Assembly: GCF_964030935.1 (NCBI RefSeq)
Contig: NZ_OZ034990.1
Coordinates: 434,001-498,000, forward strand
Reading direction: 5' to 3'
Source of the DNA: Rickettsiella endosymbiont of Aleochara curtula
Lineage (GTDB): Bacteria > Pseudomonadota > Gammaproteobacteria > Diplorickettsiales > Diplorickettsiaceae
Length of the DNA stretch: 64,000 nucleotides
How positions within the stretch are numbered: the first letter of the stretch is position 1; each line of letters begins with the position of its first letter. Under the pieces are notes generated by a model that ran no database searches, had not been told where the DNA came from, and was given only the letters and a program-made list of their open reading frames with translations. Position numbers and translations under genes: made by a program. Positions 55,579 to 64,000 of this stretch are shown piece by piece.

Positions 55579-56391
55579 TTATGCGTAAGGATTAGCTTGC
55601 CAGCTACCATATAAAGGATTCGGTAAAATGAAATAACCATCACCAAACTTTGCATATTGCTGTGCACTGTCAGGCAAGGCATAGGCGCTTGCTTGTTTAA
55701 ACTCTGGAAAATCTTGGATATTATCACCAAAATAAGCGATTACTGGATGTGGAGGCAGTTTGTTAGACCACACCATCTCATCCGCTTGATAACAACCCTG
55801 CGTCACCGCATTAAAACGCGGATTTTTATCGGCTGGATGTGGTGATTTTTTATTGTTTGCTAAAATGACTTGATCGAAAACAAGCTGTTGTTGTTTTAAA
55901 TTCTGAACAGTGGCCTCGAGCGCCGTAATTCCAGATTGATCGACATACGAACCATCGCGGTTAGAAATTAAACTGACGTAACCGCCTAATTGATGAACTA
56001 ATTGCGTAAACGCTACTACGCCAGGTAAAGCCTGGGATTTTTGCGGTATGGTCACAAAATGCGAAAAATCTGCCGGATTTGCCGCTAAGTTACCACATTG
56101 ATAAAAATACCAAGAGTTATCTAAGGTTGTTTCATCAATATCTAACACCACGCCCCAAGTTTTGGCCTTTGGATGATGCACTTGTACCCATTGTTTAACA
56201 TATACCGAACCCATGTTATACACTTGTCGATAGCTGGCTTTTTTCTCTGCCGAATCGCGATACCATTTGACCGCTTGCAAAATGCTAGGATTTTTTTGTG
56301 CGGCCGGCGCACAAACAATGACAAATTGATTACCAGCAAAAGCGATACTACTGAAAAGCGCTAACAGTAGGGACAGTAACATTTTTTTCAT
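55579..56391 (-). CDS. Exported class B-like acid phosphatase (HAD family)
   Basis: 270 aa, signal peptide (about residues 1-20, ending AFAG). HAD motif I VLDIDETTLDNSWYF with nucleophile Asp, motif II VSLISNRDGS, and late Asp in YFGDNIQDF. Resembles the acid phosphatase/lipoprotein e(P4) group that releases phosphate from nucleotides and phosphomonoesters in the periplasm; no lipobox Cys is present, so it is probably soluble. ATG 56391 preferred over TTG 56403. Confidence 0.88.
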   Translation of the reverse strand: MKKMLLSLLLALFSSIAFAGNQFVIVCAPAAQKNPSILQAVKWYRDSAEKKASYRQVYNMGSVYVKQWVQVHHPKAKTWGVVLDIDETTLDNSWYFYQCGNLAANPADFSHFVTIPQKSQALPGVVAFTQLVHQLGGYVSLISNRDGSYVDQSGITALEATVQNLKQQQLVFDQVILANNKKSPHPADKNPRFNAVTQGCYQADEMVWSNKLPPHPVIAYFGDNIQDFPEFKQASAYALPDSAQQYAKFGDGYFILPNPLYGSWQANPYA

Positions 56392-56627
56392 GTTTTTGCT
56401 CAATTCAAATAGTTAAAATGTTGTGCGATCCCTGCTAAAAAGTCTTAACCTAGTTATAATTTATTTTTATGTAAAAAGCCATGTCCAAGCCGATATTTCA
56501 TTAAATTGAAAAGTACATTTTTTTCACCTATGATAGTTTTGAAATTTATATTGAAGACCGACCACCAACAAATCCTCGTATTTTTGCGTTACCCAGTCCC
56601 ATAGCATAATAAAAAAGGACAAAAAAT

Positions 56628-59291
56628 ATGCCTAAGCGTAAAAAAACAAAAACTACCCAATCGAAACCTACAACTATATTAGACGCCCCTGCAAATCCCG
56701 ATAAAATCTCTCTTAAAACTTGGCAAGTTTATGCCGCACAATCTGCCTTTGTTCTTTTAGATAAAAAACCTGATGCCCACAATATTGATTTTCTAATCCT
56801 AAAAAAACATTTTGAAAACTATGTAATAAGTAAAGAGGGCACCAAACTAAAAGCAGAAATCGAGCAGGTTCGTTTTAAAACAAGAACCAATCCTGAATTC
56901 GAAAAACTGTTTGATAATGCCTGTGATCTTGATGATCAAGATATTCAAAAAATGGCGACGGTTTTAGAAATAGCATCGGTATTAAGTGATTTAAAACAAA
57001 AAGAGTATTCCTTACAATTAAGTACTATAAAAGAAATTTTTGTATTAATGAATGCCTTTCTTCCTTATTATTCTCAAGATAGTCGTAATAGCTGGAATTT
57101 AGCTAGCTTGTTTAAATCTTGCGAGAAAATGCACGGATTGTATTTTCATAGTTTAAAGCAACTAGTCTCCATAGATAGCGATATTCCATTGTTTAAGCAA
57201 ATACAAGCGACTTATTTGTGCGCGATGATGATGTGGGTTAGTAATACCCGTTCTGAGTTGGAGTTACAATTTAAATTAATCATGCTTGCCTTTAATACTT
57301 TAGAAAAGTGTCAACATTTCAATCAAATGTTAGCCGCTGACTATCCATTAGACTCTGATTACAAATCACTTATATTGCCCAGTCCACTTAGTATTGTGGA
57401 TACAATATACACCTATTATGAAAATCTACATAAAGAGAATACGCTACTTCCAATCTTAAAGAATCTGAAGGAAAGATTATTAAATTTAGGAGATAAGCAA
57501 TCTTTACGATTACCTCTTTTGGAGGAACTGATATTTTTTCTGGATAAGATTTTAGATGTTGGTTTATCTTCAGCTGCAAGCCTTGAGCAAAAAGTCGATC
57601 TATTTGATAAATACAAATCCTACCAGGGGATTATGGAAAAAATGCAGCTAAGTTATGATCTGCTTATGAATAAAGAACATCTGATTTCGGTATATATGCA
57701 GAAATTATTTGATCCAAATATAGATAAACAAAAATTGCAGAAAACTACCAAGGAGCGCATACTTAAAAAATATATCGCTAAATTAAACGCTTCCGAAAAT
57801 AAAGATTTGAATAGTCGATTAGAGATACTAAAAAATAATCTTACTGAACACAACATTTTCGGTTCCATAGCAGAATTTACACAACTCTATATAGATAAAA
57901 ATATAGATGACGATATTATAGAAATTTTTGTTGATGAAGAATCAACTTTTTTAGTGTGGAAAAAACTGCATGAATTAAGTATTAAATGGAAAGAATTAAA
58001 GAACACTATTTCAGAATATGAAAAGAACGCAGCACAATTTTCCAGCGAACTCATAGAGGAAGATGGAAGCAAAAAAATAAAAGAGACTGAAGAATTAGAA
58101 GCTAAATTAGCTGCATTAAATAAGAAAAAAACAGAGATAGTTGCTAGAAAATTTAATGAAGATCAATTAAAAAAAGTTGAAGATGAAAGTGTTGCAAGAA
58201 CTCAACAAGAGGAAAGATTAAAACAAAATCGGTTATGTGCATTAGATCAAATCCAACAAACTATTTCAGCATCTTTAGGTGATATAGCTCAGCCTTCAGA
58301 AAAAGAACAACAAATTATCTCGGATATTTATAAACATCTTGGATATGAAAATTTAGGTTTGGAATCACTCAAACATACTATTTTATCGATTGGCCCTCGA
58401 CTTCAGGATATACATGTAATTTTAATTTTACTGAGTAGTTTATTCGATAATTTTACCAGTCAATTACAAAATAATTTACGCATCTACCAAAAAAAATACA
58501 GCGCCGCCATACTTAATACAACGGATAAGTTTGGTACAAGATTTTTTAATCAAACTGATCATGATAATAATAAGCATATCAATGCTTCTTTACCTGAAAT
58601 TATAACACTTATATCCGCGATGGAAGTTTATGCTGAAAAAGCCCTGATGACGCTTCAGATTATAAAAAACCTAAGAAATCAAATTCAAGATAACACTCAT
58701 TATCATGCATGGGATAAAGCTGAAAAATTTAGAACGTTAGAATATTCAGATATTCACAAAAAGGTTTCATTAAATTTTGGACAATTTGAAAAGAATAGAA
58801 TGAGCAAAGAAAGGGCTTATTTTTTAGGGGAAATACCCTCTCCTAAAAAAACAAATATACCTAAACCAATAAAGGAAACTGAAGTTTCTGAAAGATTAGT
58901 AGCGCTGAAACAATCTTTCGAAAAGCTAAACGAGAAAATTAAGGAGTGCCTATTAATTATACAGCCTATGCATAATCAAATGCATGAGGTCTTGGATCTA
59001 AGTCATAATGTTAGCCATCTAAGCCTCTCTACAAACACCGAAGTTAAAACTAGAATTTCTCAGTTTTTTAGACAGCAATTTAACCCTAGAACGACTGTGG
59101 AAAGAAAACAGATATTATTAACTGCTCTCCATCATTTATTAGATGAAAAGTATGATCTACTAAAAGAGAATATTTTATCGGAAATAAATAAGGACCAAAC
59201 TATAGATGATAAAAAATTCAGGGATTTATTTAAATCGATACAAGATAAAATTAATGTTATTCCGACGATGGGTAGAAGCCTCAGTTTTTAA
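56628..59291 (+). CDS. Coiled-coil protein, effector candidate
   Basis: 887 aa, not recognised. Starts with a basic Lys/Thr-rich segment (MPKRKKTKTTQSKPTT), followed by a long helical body. A heptad-rich coiled coil is evident at about residues 445-550 (KETEELEAKLAALNKKKTE and similar) and another helical pair near 760-790. No signal peptide or membrane helix. AT-rich codon use like the other orphan genes. Ribosome site AAGGA. Confidence 0.72.
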   Translation: MPKRKKTKTTQSKPTTILDAPANPDKISLKTWQVYAAQSAFVLLDKKPDAHNIDFLILKKHFENYVISKEGTKLKAEIEQVRFKTRTNPEFEKLFDNACDLDDQDIQKMATVLEIASVLSDLKQKEYSLQLSTIKEIFVLMNAFLPYYSQDSRNSWNLASLFKSCEKMHGLYFHSLKQLVSIDSDIPLFKQIQATYLCAMMMWVSNTRSELELQFKLIMLAFNTLEKCQHFNQMLAADYPLDSDYKSLILPSPLSIVDTIYTYYENLHKENTLLPILKNLKERLLNLGDKQSLRLPLLEELIFFLDKILDVGLSSAASLEQKVDLFDKYKSYQGIMEKMQLSYDLLMNKEHLISVYMQKLFDPNIDKQKLQKTTKERILKKYIAKLNASENKDLNSRLEILKNNLTEHNIFGSIAEFTQLYIDKNIDDDIIEIFVDEESTFLVWKKLHELSIKWKELKNTISEYEKNAAQFSSELIEEDGSKKIKETEELEAKLAALNKKKTEIVARKFNEDQLKKVEDESVARTQQEERLKQNRLCALDQIQQTISASLGDIAQPSEKEQQIISDIYKHLGYENLGLESLKHTILSIGPRLQDIHVILILLSSLFDNFTSQLQNNLRIYQKKYSAAILNTTDKFGTRFFNQTDHDNNKHINASLPEIITLISAMEVYAEKALMTLQIIKNLRNQIQDNTHYHAWDKAEKFRTLEYSDIHKKVSLNFGQFEKNRMSKERAYFLGEIPSPKKTNIPKPIKETEVSERLVALKQSFEKLNEKIKECLLIIQPMHNQMHEVLDLSHNVSHLSLSTNTEVKTRISQFFRQQFNPRTTVERKQILLTALHHLLDEKYDLLKENILSEINKDQTIDDKKFRDLFKSIQDKINVIPTMGRSLSF

Positions 59292-59330
59292 ATGAGTCTT
59301 GGTTATTCGTCTAGCTTAAATAATTAAAAT

Positions 59331-59406
<76 letters not shown>

Positions 59407-59504
59407 GTGCTCAGCATTTTACCGCAGCACAAAACGCTGTCAACTGCGAATTGAGTGCTAAGCCACAACAATGCACAATATAGCTAGTTTAGTAATAAGT
59501 TTGG

Positions 59505-61868
59505 CTAAAGACTGTTAGCTATCTGTTTAATTTCCTCATCATTTAGGTTCTGCTCAGTAACTGCTAACGGCAATTCATTTCTATACCAAAAACTGCTGGT
59601 ATAATTACACGCGCGCTTAGTGAACTGATAGGTTTCCTCGCCCATTTTATAAAGTACTCCCTGGAGTAACTGCAGAAAAAGCATAGGTAAAATTTTACTA
59701 TCTGCCGTTATAAATAAACTAGGGTTCCATAACATGGCCCAAGTAAGCGATTGCACAAAAAAACAAACTAATTTATTGTGAATTTTTTCAGCCATCTTTT
59801 GCGTCAGCGGTTGACCTATGATAACGCCAAGGCTACCCATTACCCAATAGCTAAAAAGTCGGGCAAATTTTTCTTCTACTTCTGCCGTTTCATCGAACAA
59901 AATACTATTTAAACCCGCATTGACTGATGCAAACACAAAAGGTCTAAATCCATAATTAATATACGCGGTCAGAGAAGGACAACTCTCTTTATTCGCTAGG
60001 CCTACATCATTCAAGCCCGCTGAAAAAAATCCGCCCCCTAATGACCATAATGACAAAGGCCATGCCTTGCTTAATTCGTCAACTCCGGCATTATTTGCTG
60101 AATTCAAACTTCTTTTAACCATTCTTCTAGATGAATGAAATACTGGCAATGGTGAGGAAGGCGTTTCTGATAGATTTAACAATGGTTTGATGGAATCTAA
60201 ATAAATAAATGCCTGTTCATGCGCGTCTGGATAGAAATTAAGATACTGATTACAGAGATTAACCTGCTGATTCGACCAAACCACAAACTTGTCAATATTT
60301 GAAGTATTACCGATGAAGCTATCGATATGGGTATAAAAACCTTCCAAATCATTTTTTTGCAAATAATTGACTAGAATTTTAAATAATTCCGGATCTTCAT
60401 TGATTAAATAACCGACCCATTTAAGTGCATTAAAATAAAAAGGATATCTGCGCGCTTTTAAAAATTCAAAAATAAACGTATCGTTTACAAAATTTCTAAG
60501 ATCATTGATCTGTCTCTTTGGACAAATACCACCTGCATATAATTCAGCAATTCCTTCCGTCAACGTCAAATCTAACTCAAGATCCCTGACAAACAGGGCA
60601 TATAAATGATGAATATATTCATGATTCAGCGCTGAAAGCTCAGTCACGTAAGTATAGGTCGATCCTAATAAAGTATTGTTAGAACTGAATTTTTCAGGAG
60701 GAAAGTATGTGGCTAAAACAGTATGGGATGCTTCTGGAGGATCGTCACGTTCAAAAATAAATTTATCGATTAAAAAATTCTTTTTGGAATCAGCTAAATG
60801 TAACACATATTCACTGGCATTATAGTTAAGTTCAAATCCAAATTCTTCCATCCAAGAAACAAAGGATTCTACATTTCTCATGGCAACGCACAAACGATCC
60901 AAATCTGATTTAGAACAGTTATTATTTTTGATATCTATGGAAAAATGAGATAATTGATCCGTTGCACAGCTATAGTTATCCTTATAACGGATATAATCGG
61001 ACTTACATTGCGCTCGATAATTTTTGCTGTCACATAACGCGGTAAGATTAGTTGAATTGGGGTAACTTTGTGCTAAAAAAGATTTATAAAATATGTATTT
61101 CAAGAAATTCTCTTCTACATACGGTCTGAATTGATCATAAAGTACATTGCGCGTATCTTGTATTGATTGTTTTATCGTGGCGTGATTGACTTTTACACTC
61201 CAAATGCGGCTAGTTTTTAAAGTATGATCCAATACACCTAAGGTATCAAACAATTTCATCGCCGCCAGTTCATTGGAATCAACGTGGGTTTTATCTAATG
61301 AACAAGCTAACTCATTAATAGTCCGTATTAAAGCAGGATAATTTTTAATAAACGACCTGGATTGAAAACTTAACTGCAAAGTATTGCGAAAATTTGATAA
61401 AAGTTCAGACGAGTTAAACGATCGGTTAGAAATCTTTTGAAAATCATTAGTCCAAATACTAATTTCAGCTTTTTCAAAGAGATAGCGATAACCAGGTTCT
61501 AACATCAACGCTAATAGCTTAAGGTAATGAATCACTACCTTTTCTTGCTGGCTATCGAAACGAGATTCTAAACTTAGTTTGTCCAGAATTTCAGCGGTAA
61601 TTTGACTAAACTCTTTCAACACATTATCGTTTTGCGGTTTAGATTCAACAAATTTTCTTAGAAATTCAAAAAATAAATTAGTTTCTGAAGGATGAGAAAA
61701 AAAATCGACGGATTTAATTTGTTCATAAAAAGTATTTAAAATAATAGACAAAGTATTCGGCGAAACGGAAAAATAATCAATCCATTTTTCCTGTTTTAAT
61801 AATAAAGCTTTTAAACTTTTAGAAATCGGCCATGAAGAGAAATCAGCTTTTTTTTGCATCATTATCAT
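59505..61868 (-). CDS. Collagenase-like (M9-type) gluzincin with C-terminal hydrophobic region
   Basis: 787 aa, no signal peptide. Zinc motif H416-E-Y-I-H420 in LNHEYIHHLYALF with the downstream glutamate helix LTEGIAELYAGG (Glu438), the pattern of bacterial collagenases (HEYxH then EGxAE). The N-terminal 380 residues are helical, perhaps the activator-like module. C-terminal region (about 600-760) has several hydrophobic segments, e.g. near 640-660 and 690-745, that could be membrane-inserting. Start supported by GGAG 5 bases before ATG 61868. Absence of a secretion signal argues for type IV delivery or an unusual role. Confidence 0.78.
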   Translation of the reverse strand: MIMMQKKADFSSWPISKSLKALLLKQEKWIDYFSVSPNTLSIILNTFYEQIKSVDFFSHPSETNLFFEFLRKFVESKPQNDNVLKEFSQITAEILDKLSLESRFDSQQEKVVIHYLKLLALMLEPGYRYLFEKAEISIWTNDFQKISNRSFNSSELLSNFRNTLQLSFQSRSFIKNYPALIRTINELACSLDKTHVDSNELAAMKLFDTLGVLDHTLKTSRIWSVKVNHATIKQSIQDTRNVLYDQFRPYVEENFLKYIFYKSFLAQSYPNSTNLTALCDSKNYRAQCKSDYIRYKDNYSCATDQLSHFSIDIKNNNCSKSDLDRLCVAMRNVESFVSWMEEFGFELNYNASEYVLHLADSKKNFLIDKFIFERDDPPEASHTVLATYFPPEKFSSNNTLLGSTYTYVTELSALNHEYIHHLYALFVRDLELDLTLTEGIAELYAGGICPKRQINDLRNFVNDTFIFEFLKARRYPFYFNALKWVGYLINEDPELFKILVNYLQKNDLEGFYTHIDSFIGNTSNIDKFVVWSNQQVNLCNQYLNFYPDAHEQAFIYLDSIKPLLNLSETPSSPLPVFHSSRRMVKRSLNSANNAGVDELSKAWPLSLWSLGGGFFSAGLNDVGLANKESCPSLTAYINYGFRPFVFASVNAGLNSILFDETAEVEEKFARLFSYWVMGSLGVIIGQPLTQKMAEKIHNKLVCFFVQSLTWAMLWNPSLFITADSKILPMLFLQLLQGVLYKMGEETYQFTKRACNYTSSFWYRNELPLAVTEQNLNDEEIKQIANSL

Positions 61869-62015
61869 ATAAACTCCATTTTATTTTCCCATTTATTTAT
61901 TACAGCATTTTTTTTATTTTTTTACAATTAAAATAATTAAATTAATTTAAAAAAAATAAATATTAAAGGGCTAAAGAATATAATTATGGAGTAATATGAA
62001 GATCACACACTGGCT

Positions 62016-63386
62016 TCAATCTAACGCTCGTTTTATACGGTGTAAAACTTCTGCTTTTCCTAACACGCGTAAGGTTGCATTAATGGGTGGTGATATATTT
62101 GAGCCGGTCATAACATAACGTAAAGGTTGAGCCACTTTACCTAATTTTAAAGAAAGTTCAGTAGCGGTTTCGATCAGTACGTTATGTATGGATTCGTCCG
62201 TCCAAACAGCCAATGCTTGAAACCTAGCCTGCAAAACTTTTAATATCGCGATTATATCGGCTGAAATGCTTTGCTTATCCAAACTAGGTGCCAAATAAAA
62301 ATAAGCACTTTTCTCGGCCATCTCAGTTAATGTTTTGACTCGTTCACGCTGTAAAAGCACTACGTCAATTAAGTCTGGCCCTTTTTGCGTGTGAATATTT
62401 AAACGCTGAAATTCTTTCGCTAATAACGAGGCAATTTGGTTTGCGTCATCGTTTTTTAAATAATGTTGATTAAGCCAAATGAGTTTATCTGGGTTAATCG
62501 CAGCGGGTGCTTTATTTAAATGCTGCAAATCAAAATAGCTTATCATTTCTTTGCGGGAGAAAATTTCTTGATCACCATGTGACCAGCCTAATTTAACCAA
62601 ATAATTTAAAACGGCGTCCGCTAAATAACCTTGATCCCGATATTCTAAAATATTCGCCGCACCGGTACGTTTAGAAAGTTTTTTACCATCACTGCCTAGA
62701 ATCATCGGTAAATGAGCATAGACTGGCATATGGACACCTAATGCCAATAATATATTGATTTGCCTGGGCGTATTATTCAAATGATCATCGCCACGTATCA
62801 CATGCGTAATCTGCATATCACTATCATCGACGACAACCGTAAAATTATACGTCGGCGAGCCATCACTGCGCGCAATAATTAAATCATCTAATTCGCTATT
62901 TTGAAAAACAACTTGCCCATGCACTTGATCATCGACGACCACTTCACCATTTAACGGATTACGAAAGCGCACTACGTAACTTTGATCCAGAAATATTGAT
63001 GTTCTATCTCGACAATGACCGTCATAACGTGGTTTTTGGTGTTCGGCAAGTTGCTTTTCGCGTAATTCAGTTAGACGTTCTTTAGAACAATAACAACGAT
63101 AAGCTTTACCTTCCGTTAACAACTTCTCTAAGACTTCTTGGTAACGGCGTAAACGCTGACTTTGAAAGATCGGACCCTCGTCATAATTCAAACCTAACCA
63201 TTGCAAACCTTGCAAAATGACATCCGTTGCCTCTGCGGTGGATCGTTCGGTGTCAGTATCTTCTATACGTAAAATAAATTGGCCTTGCTGATTTTTTGAG
63301 TACAACCAAGCATATAGCGCTGTTCTAACACCGCCGATATGCAAGTAACCGGTGGGACTGGGTGCGAAACGAGTACGAACTTTCAT
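62016..63386 (-). CDS. gltX: Glutamyl-tRNA synthetase (paralogue 2)
   Basis: 456 aa class I synthetase. [19 protein letters not shown] (HIGH motif HIGG), FILRIEDTDTERS, and the KMSKS equivalent KLSKRTGAANI. Clearly different from the copy at 32486 (which has LSKRHG). One of the two probably charges tRNA-Gln for GatCAB amidation. Monocistronic here; yciO lies upstream on the same strand. Confidence 0.95.
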   Translation of the reverse strand: MKVRTRFAPSPTGYLHIGGVRTALYAWLYSKNQQGQFILRIEDTDTERSTAEATDVILQGLQWLGLNYDEGPIFQSQRLRRYQEVLEKLLTEGKAYRCYCSKERLTELREKQLAEHQKPRYDGHCRDRTSIFLDQSYVVRFRNPLNGEVVVDDQVHGQVVFQNSELDDLIIARSDGSPTYNFTVVVDDSDMQITHVIRGDDHLNNTPRQINILLALGVHMPVYAHLPMILGSDGKKLSKRTGAANILEYRDQGYLADAVLNYLVKLGWSHGDQEIFSRKEMISYFDLQHLNKAPAAINPDKLIWLNQHYLKNDDANQIASLLAKEFQRLNIHTQKGPDLIDVVLLQRERVKTLTEMAEKSAYFYLAPSLDKQSISADIIAILKVLQARFQALAVWTDESIHNVLIETATELSLKLGKVAQPLRYVMTGSNISPPINATLRVLGKAEVLHRIKRALD

Positions 63387-63442
63387 AAATTAACCTTTTT
63401 TATACTCACAGCAAGGGGATTTGTCACGGCGCCGCAAAGATG

Positions 63443-63522
63443 AGCAACCGGAATGTATGGGTTATACATGAGGATTGCGATTTGAACGGTAACACAGACA
63501 ATATCAAGTGCGAAGAGTATAT
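63443..63522 (+). repeat. Coding-capable interspersed element, copy B
   Basis: 80 bp matching 34799-34880. It lies within a 34-codon open frame (63440-63544, ATG start) reading MSNRNVWVIHEDCDLNGNTD and on to WIETV. Its right end abuts the yciO stop codon. No strong ribosome site precedes the ATG, so it is treated as an element, not a gene. Confidence 0.8.
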
Positions 63523-64000
63523 CAAATGGATTGAAACGGTTTAATATCCCCTTTACCGCAACGAATAATTTCTGGCGTATTAGTAGATAAATCGATGACT
63601 GTCGTCGGCTCTAAACCGCAAAAACCACCCTCTATCACTAAATCAATGCGTTTACCTAAAATATCACACATAGCTTCAGGTTCTATTAAAGGTAAATCCG
63701 AATTGGGCAAAATCAACGTAGTACTCACTAAGGGTTGATCAATCATCTCCATAAGCGCATGCACAATTTTATTGTCAGGAATTCTTATACCAATGGTTTT
63801 ACGTTTAGCGTTGACTAAATAGCGTGGCACCTGTGAAGTGACGGGTAACAAAAAGGTGTAAGGACCCGGCGTATTGGCTTTTATTAAACGAAAAATAGGG
63901 TTTTCTAATTGAGCAAACAGCGCCATTTCCGAAATATCGCGACAGAGTAAGGTCAGGCAATGCTGGTCCTTTAACTGACGTATCTGTCTAATGCGTTGTA
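63522..64000 (-). CDS. yciO: YciO/Sua5-family protein (partial)
   Basis: YrdC-fold protein related to threonylcarbamoyl-AMP synthases; YciO's own role is less clear. The frame is open to the window edge: upstream of an internal ATG at 63926 it reads TLLCRDISEMALFAQLENP, typical of YciO, so that ATG is not the start and the N-terminus lies outside. Motifs NTPGPYTFLLPVT, KRKTIGIRIP, and GLEPTTVIDLS. The stop codon touches the interspersed element at 63443-63522. Confidence 0.9.
   Translation of the reverse strand, partial: QRIRQIRQLKDQHCLTLLCRDISEMALFAQLENPIFRLIKANTPGPYTFLLPVTSQVPRYLVNAKRKTIGIRIPDNKIVHALMEMIDQPLVSTTLILPNSDLPLIEPEAMCDILGKRIDLVIEGGFCGLEPTTVIDLSTNTPEIIRCGKGDIKPFQSI

Overview
The window looks like the chromosome of an AT-rich, host-associated gammaproteobacterium of the Legionellales/Coxiellaceae type (Rickettsiella, Diplorickettsia and Coxiella are the nearest comparisons I can make). 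This is an inference. The housekeeping proteins (SdhCDA, GyrA, RNase E, ScpB, RluB, LpxH, OxyR with AhpCD) read as gammaproteobacterial, and LpxH implies a lipid A outer membrane. Between them sit long, very AT-rich genes for ankyrin, pentapeptide, coiled-coil and unrecognised proteins without export signals, the usual look of type IV effector candidates in that order. No secretion system, rRNA, integrase or insertion sequence is visible.

Layout. 1-1300: sdhC-sdhD-sdhA (minus strand, sdhA cut by the window edge). 1.5-9.2 kb: a GH3 hydrolase, an orphan gene, a Doc toxin/antitoxin pair inserted at the 3' end of rluB, an alkylsulfatase-like enzyme, a beta-barrel protein with a gamma-carbonic-anhydrase-like protein, and scpB. 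9.3-12.6 kb: a TPP riboswitch and thiM-thiE-thiD-tenA, a thiamin salvage operon. 12.7-16.5 kb: a 1240-aa repeat protein; its paralogue (910 aa) lies at 28.3-31.1 kb. 17.3-23.4 kb: an AddB-like/AddA-like helicase-nuclease pair. 23.5-28.1 kb: a helical-repeat protein, DedA, an L,D-transpeptidase and a 14-TM drug exporter. 31.1-35 kb: gltX-cysS facing away from lpxH. 36.6-38.8 kb: divergent oxyR and ahpC-ahpD. 38.9-45.5 kb: two CvpA-like genes flanking an ankyrin gene, then pyrE, gyrA and a lipoprotein. 46.3-52.6 kb: rne and a large pentapeptide-repeat protein. 52.8-56.4 kb: two exported peptidoglycan peptidases, a haloperoxidase-like hydrolase and an acid phosphatase. 56.6-64 kb: a coiled-coil protein, tRNA-Ala, a collagenase-like (M9-like) protein, a second gltX and a partial yciO.

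The most interesting material: (1) two paralogous giant proteins built of about 45-residue repeats that look like ankyrin units with an extra helix; (2) a short mobile-looking element found once in frame inside lpxH and once beside yciO, sharing a conserved peptide; (3) a Doc toxin module bracketed by a 48-bp duplication of the rluB tail; (4) a dispersed palindromic repeat that supplies the stop codon of the AddA-like gene and probably the terminator of ahpD; (5) a collagenase-like metalloprotein without a signal peptide; (6) a GyrA quinolone-site change (Ser83 equivalent is Gly).

Cellular themes: salvage rather than visible synthesis of thiamin, peroxide defence under OxyR, peptidoglycan remodelling (GH3, YkuD, S66, M15), two glutamyl-tRNA synthetases suggesting indirect Gln-tRNA formation, and a large set of putative host-interaction proteins.
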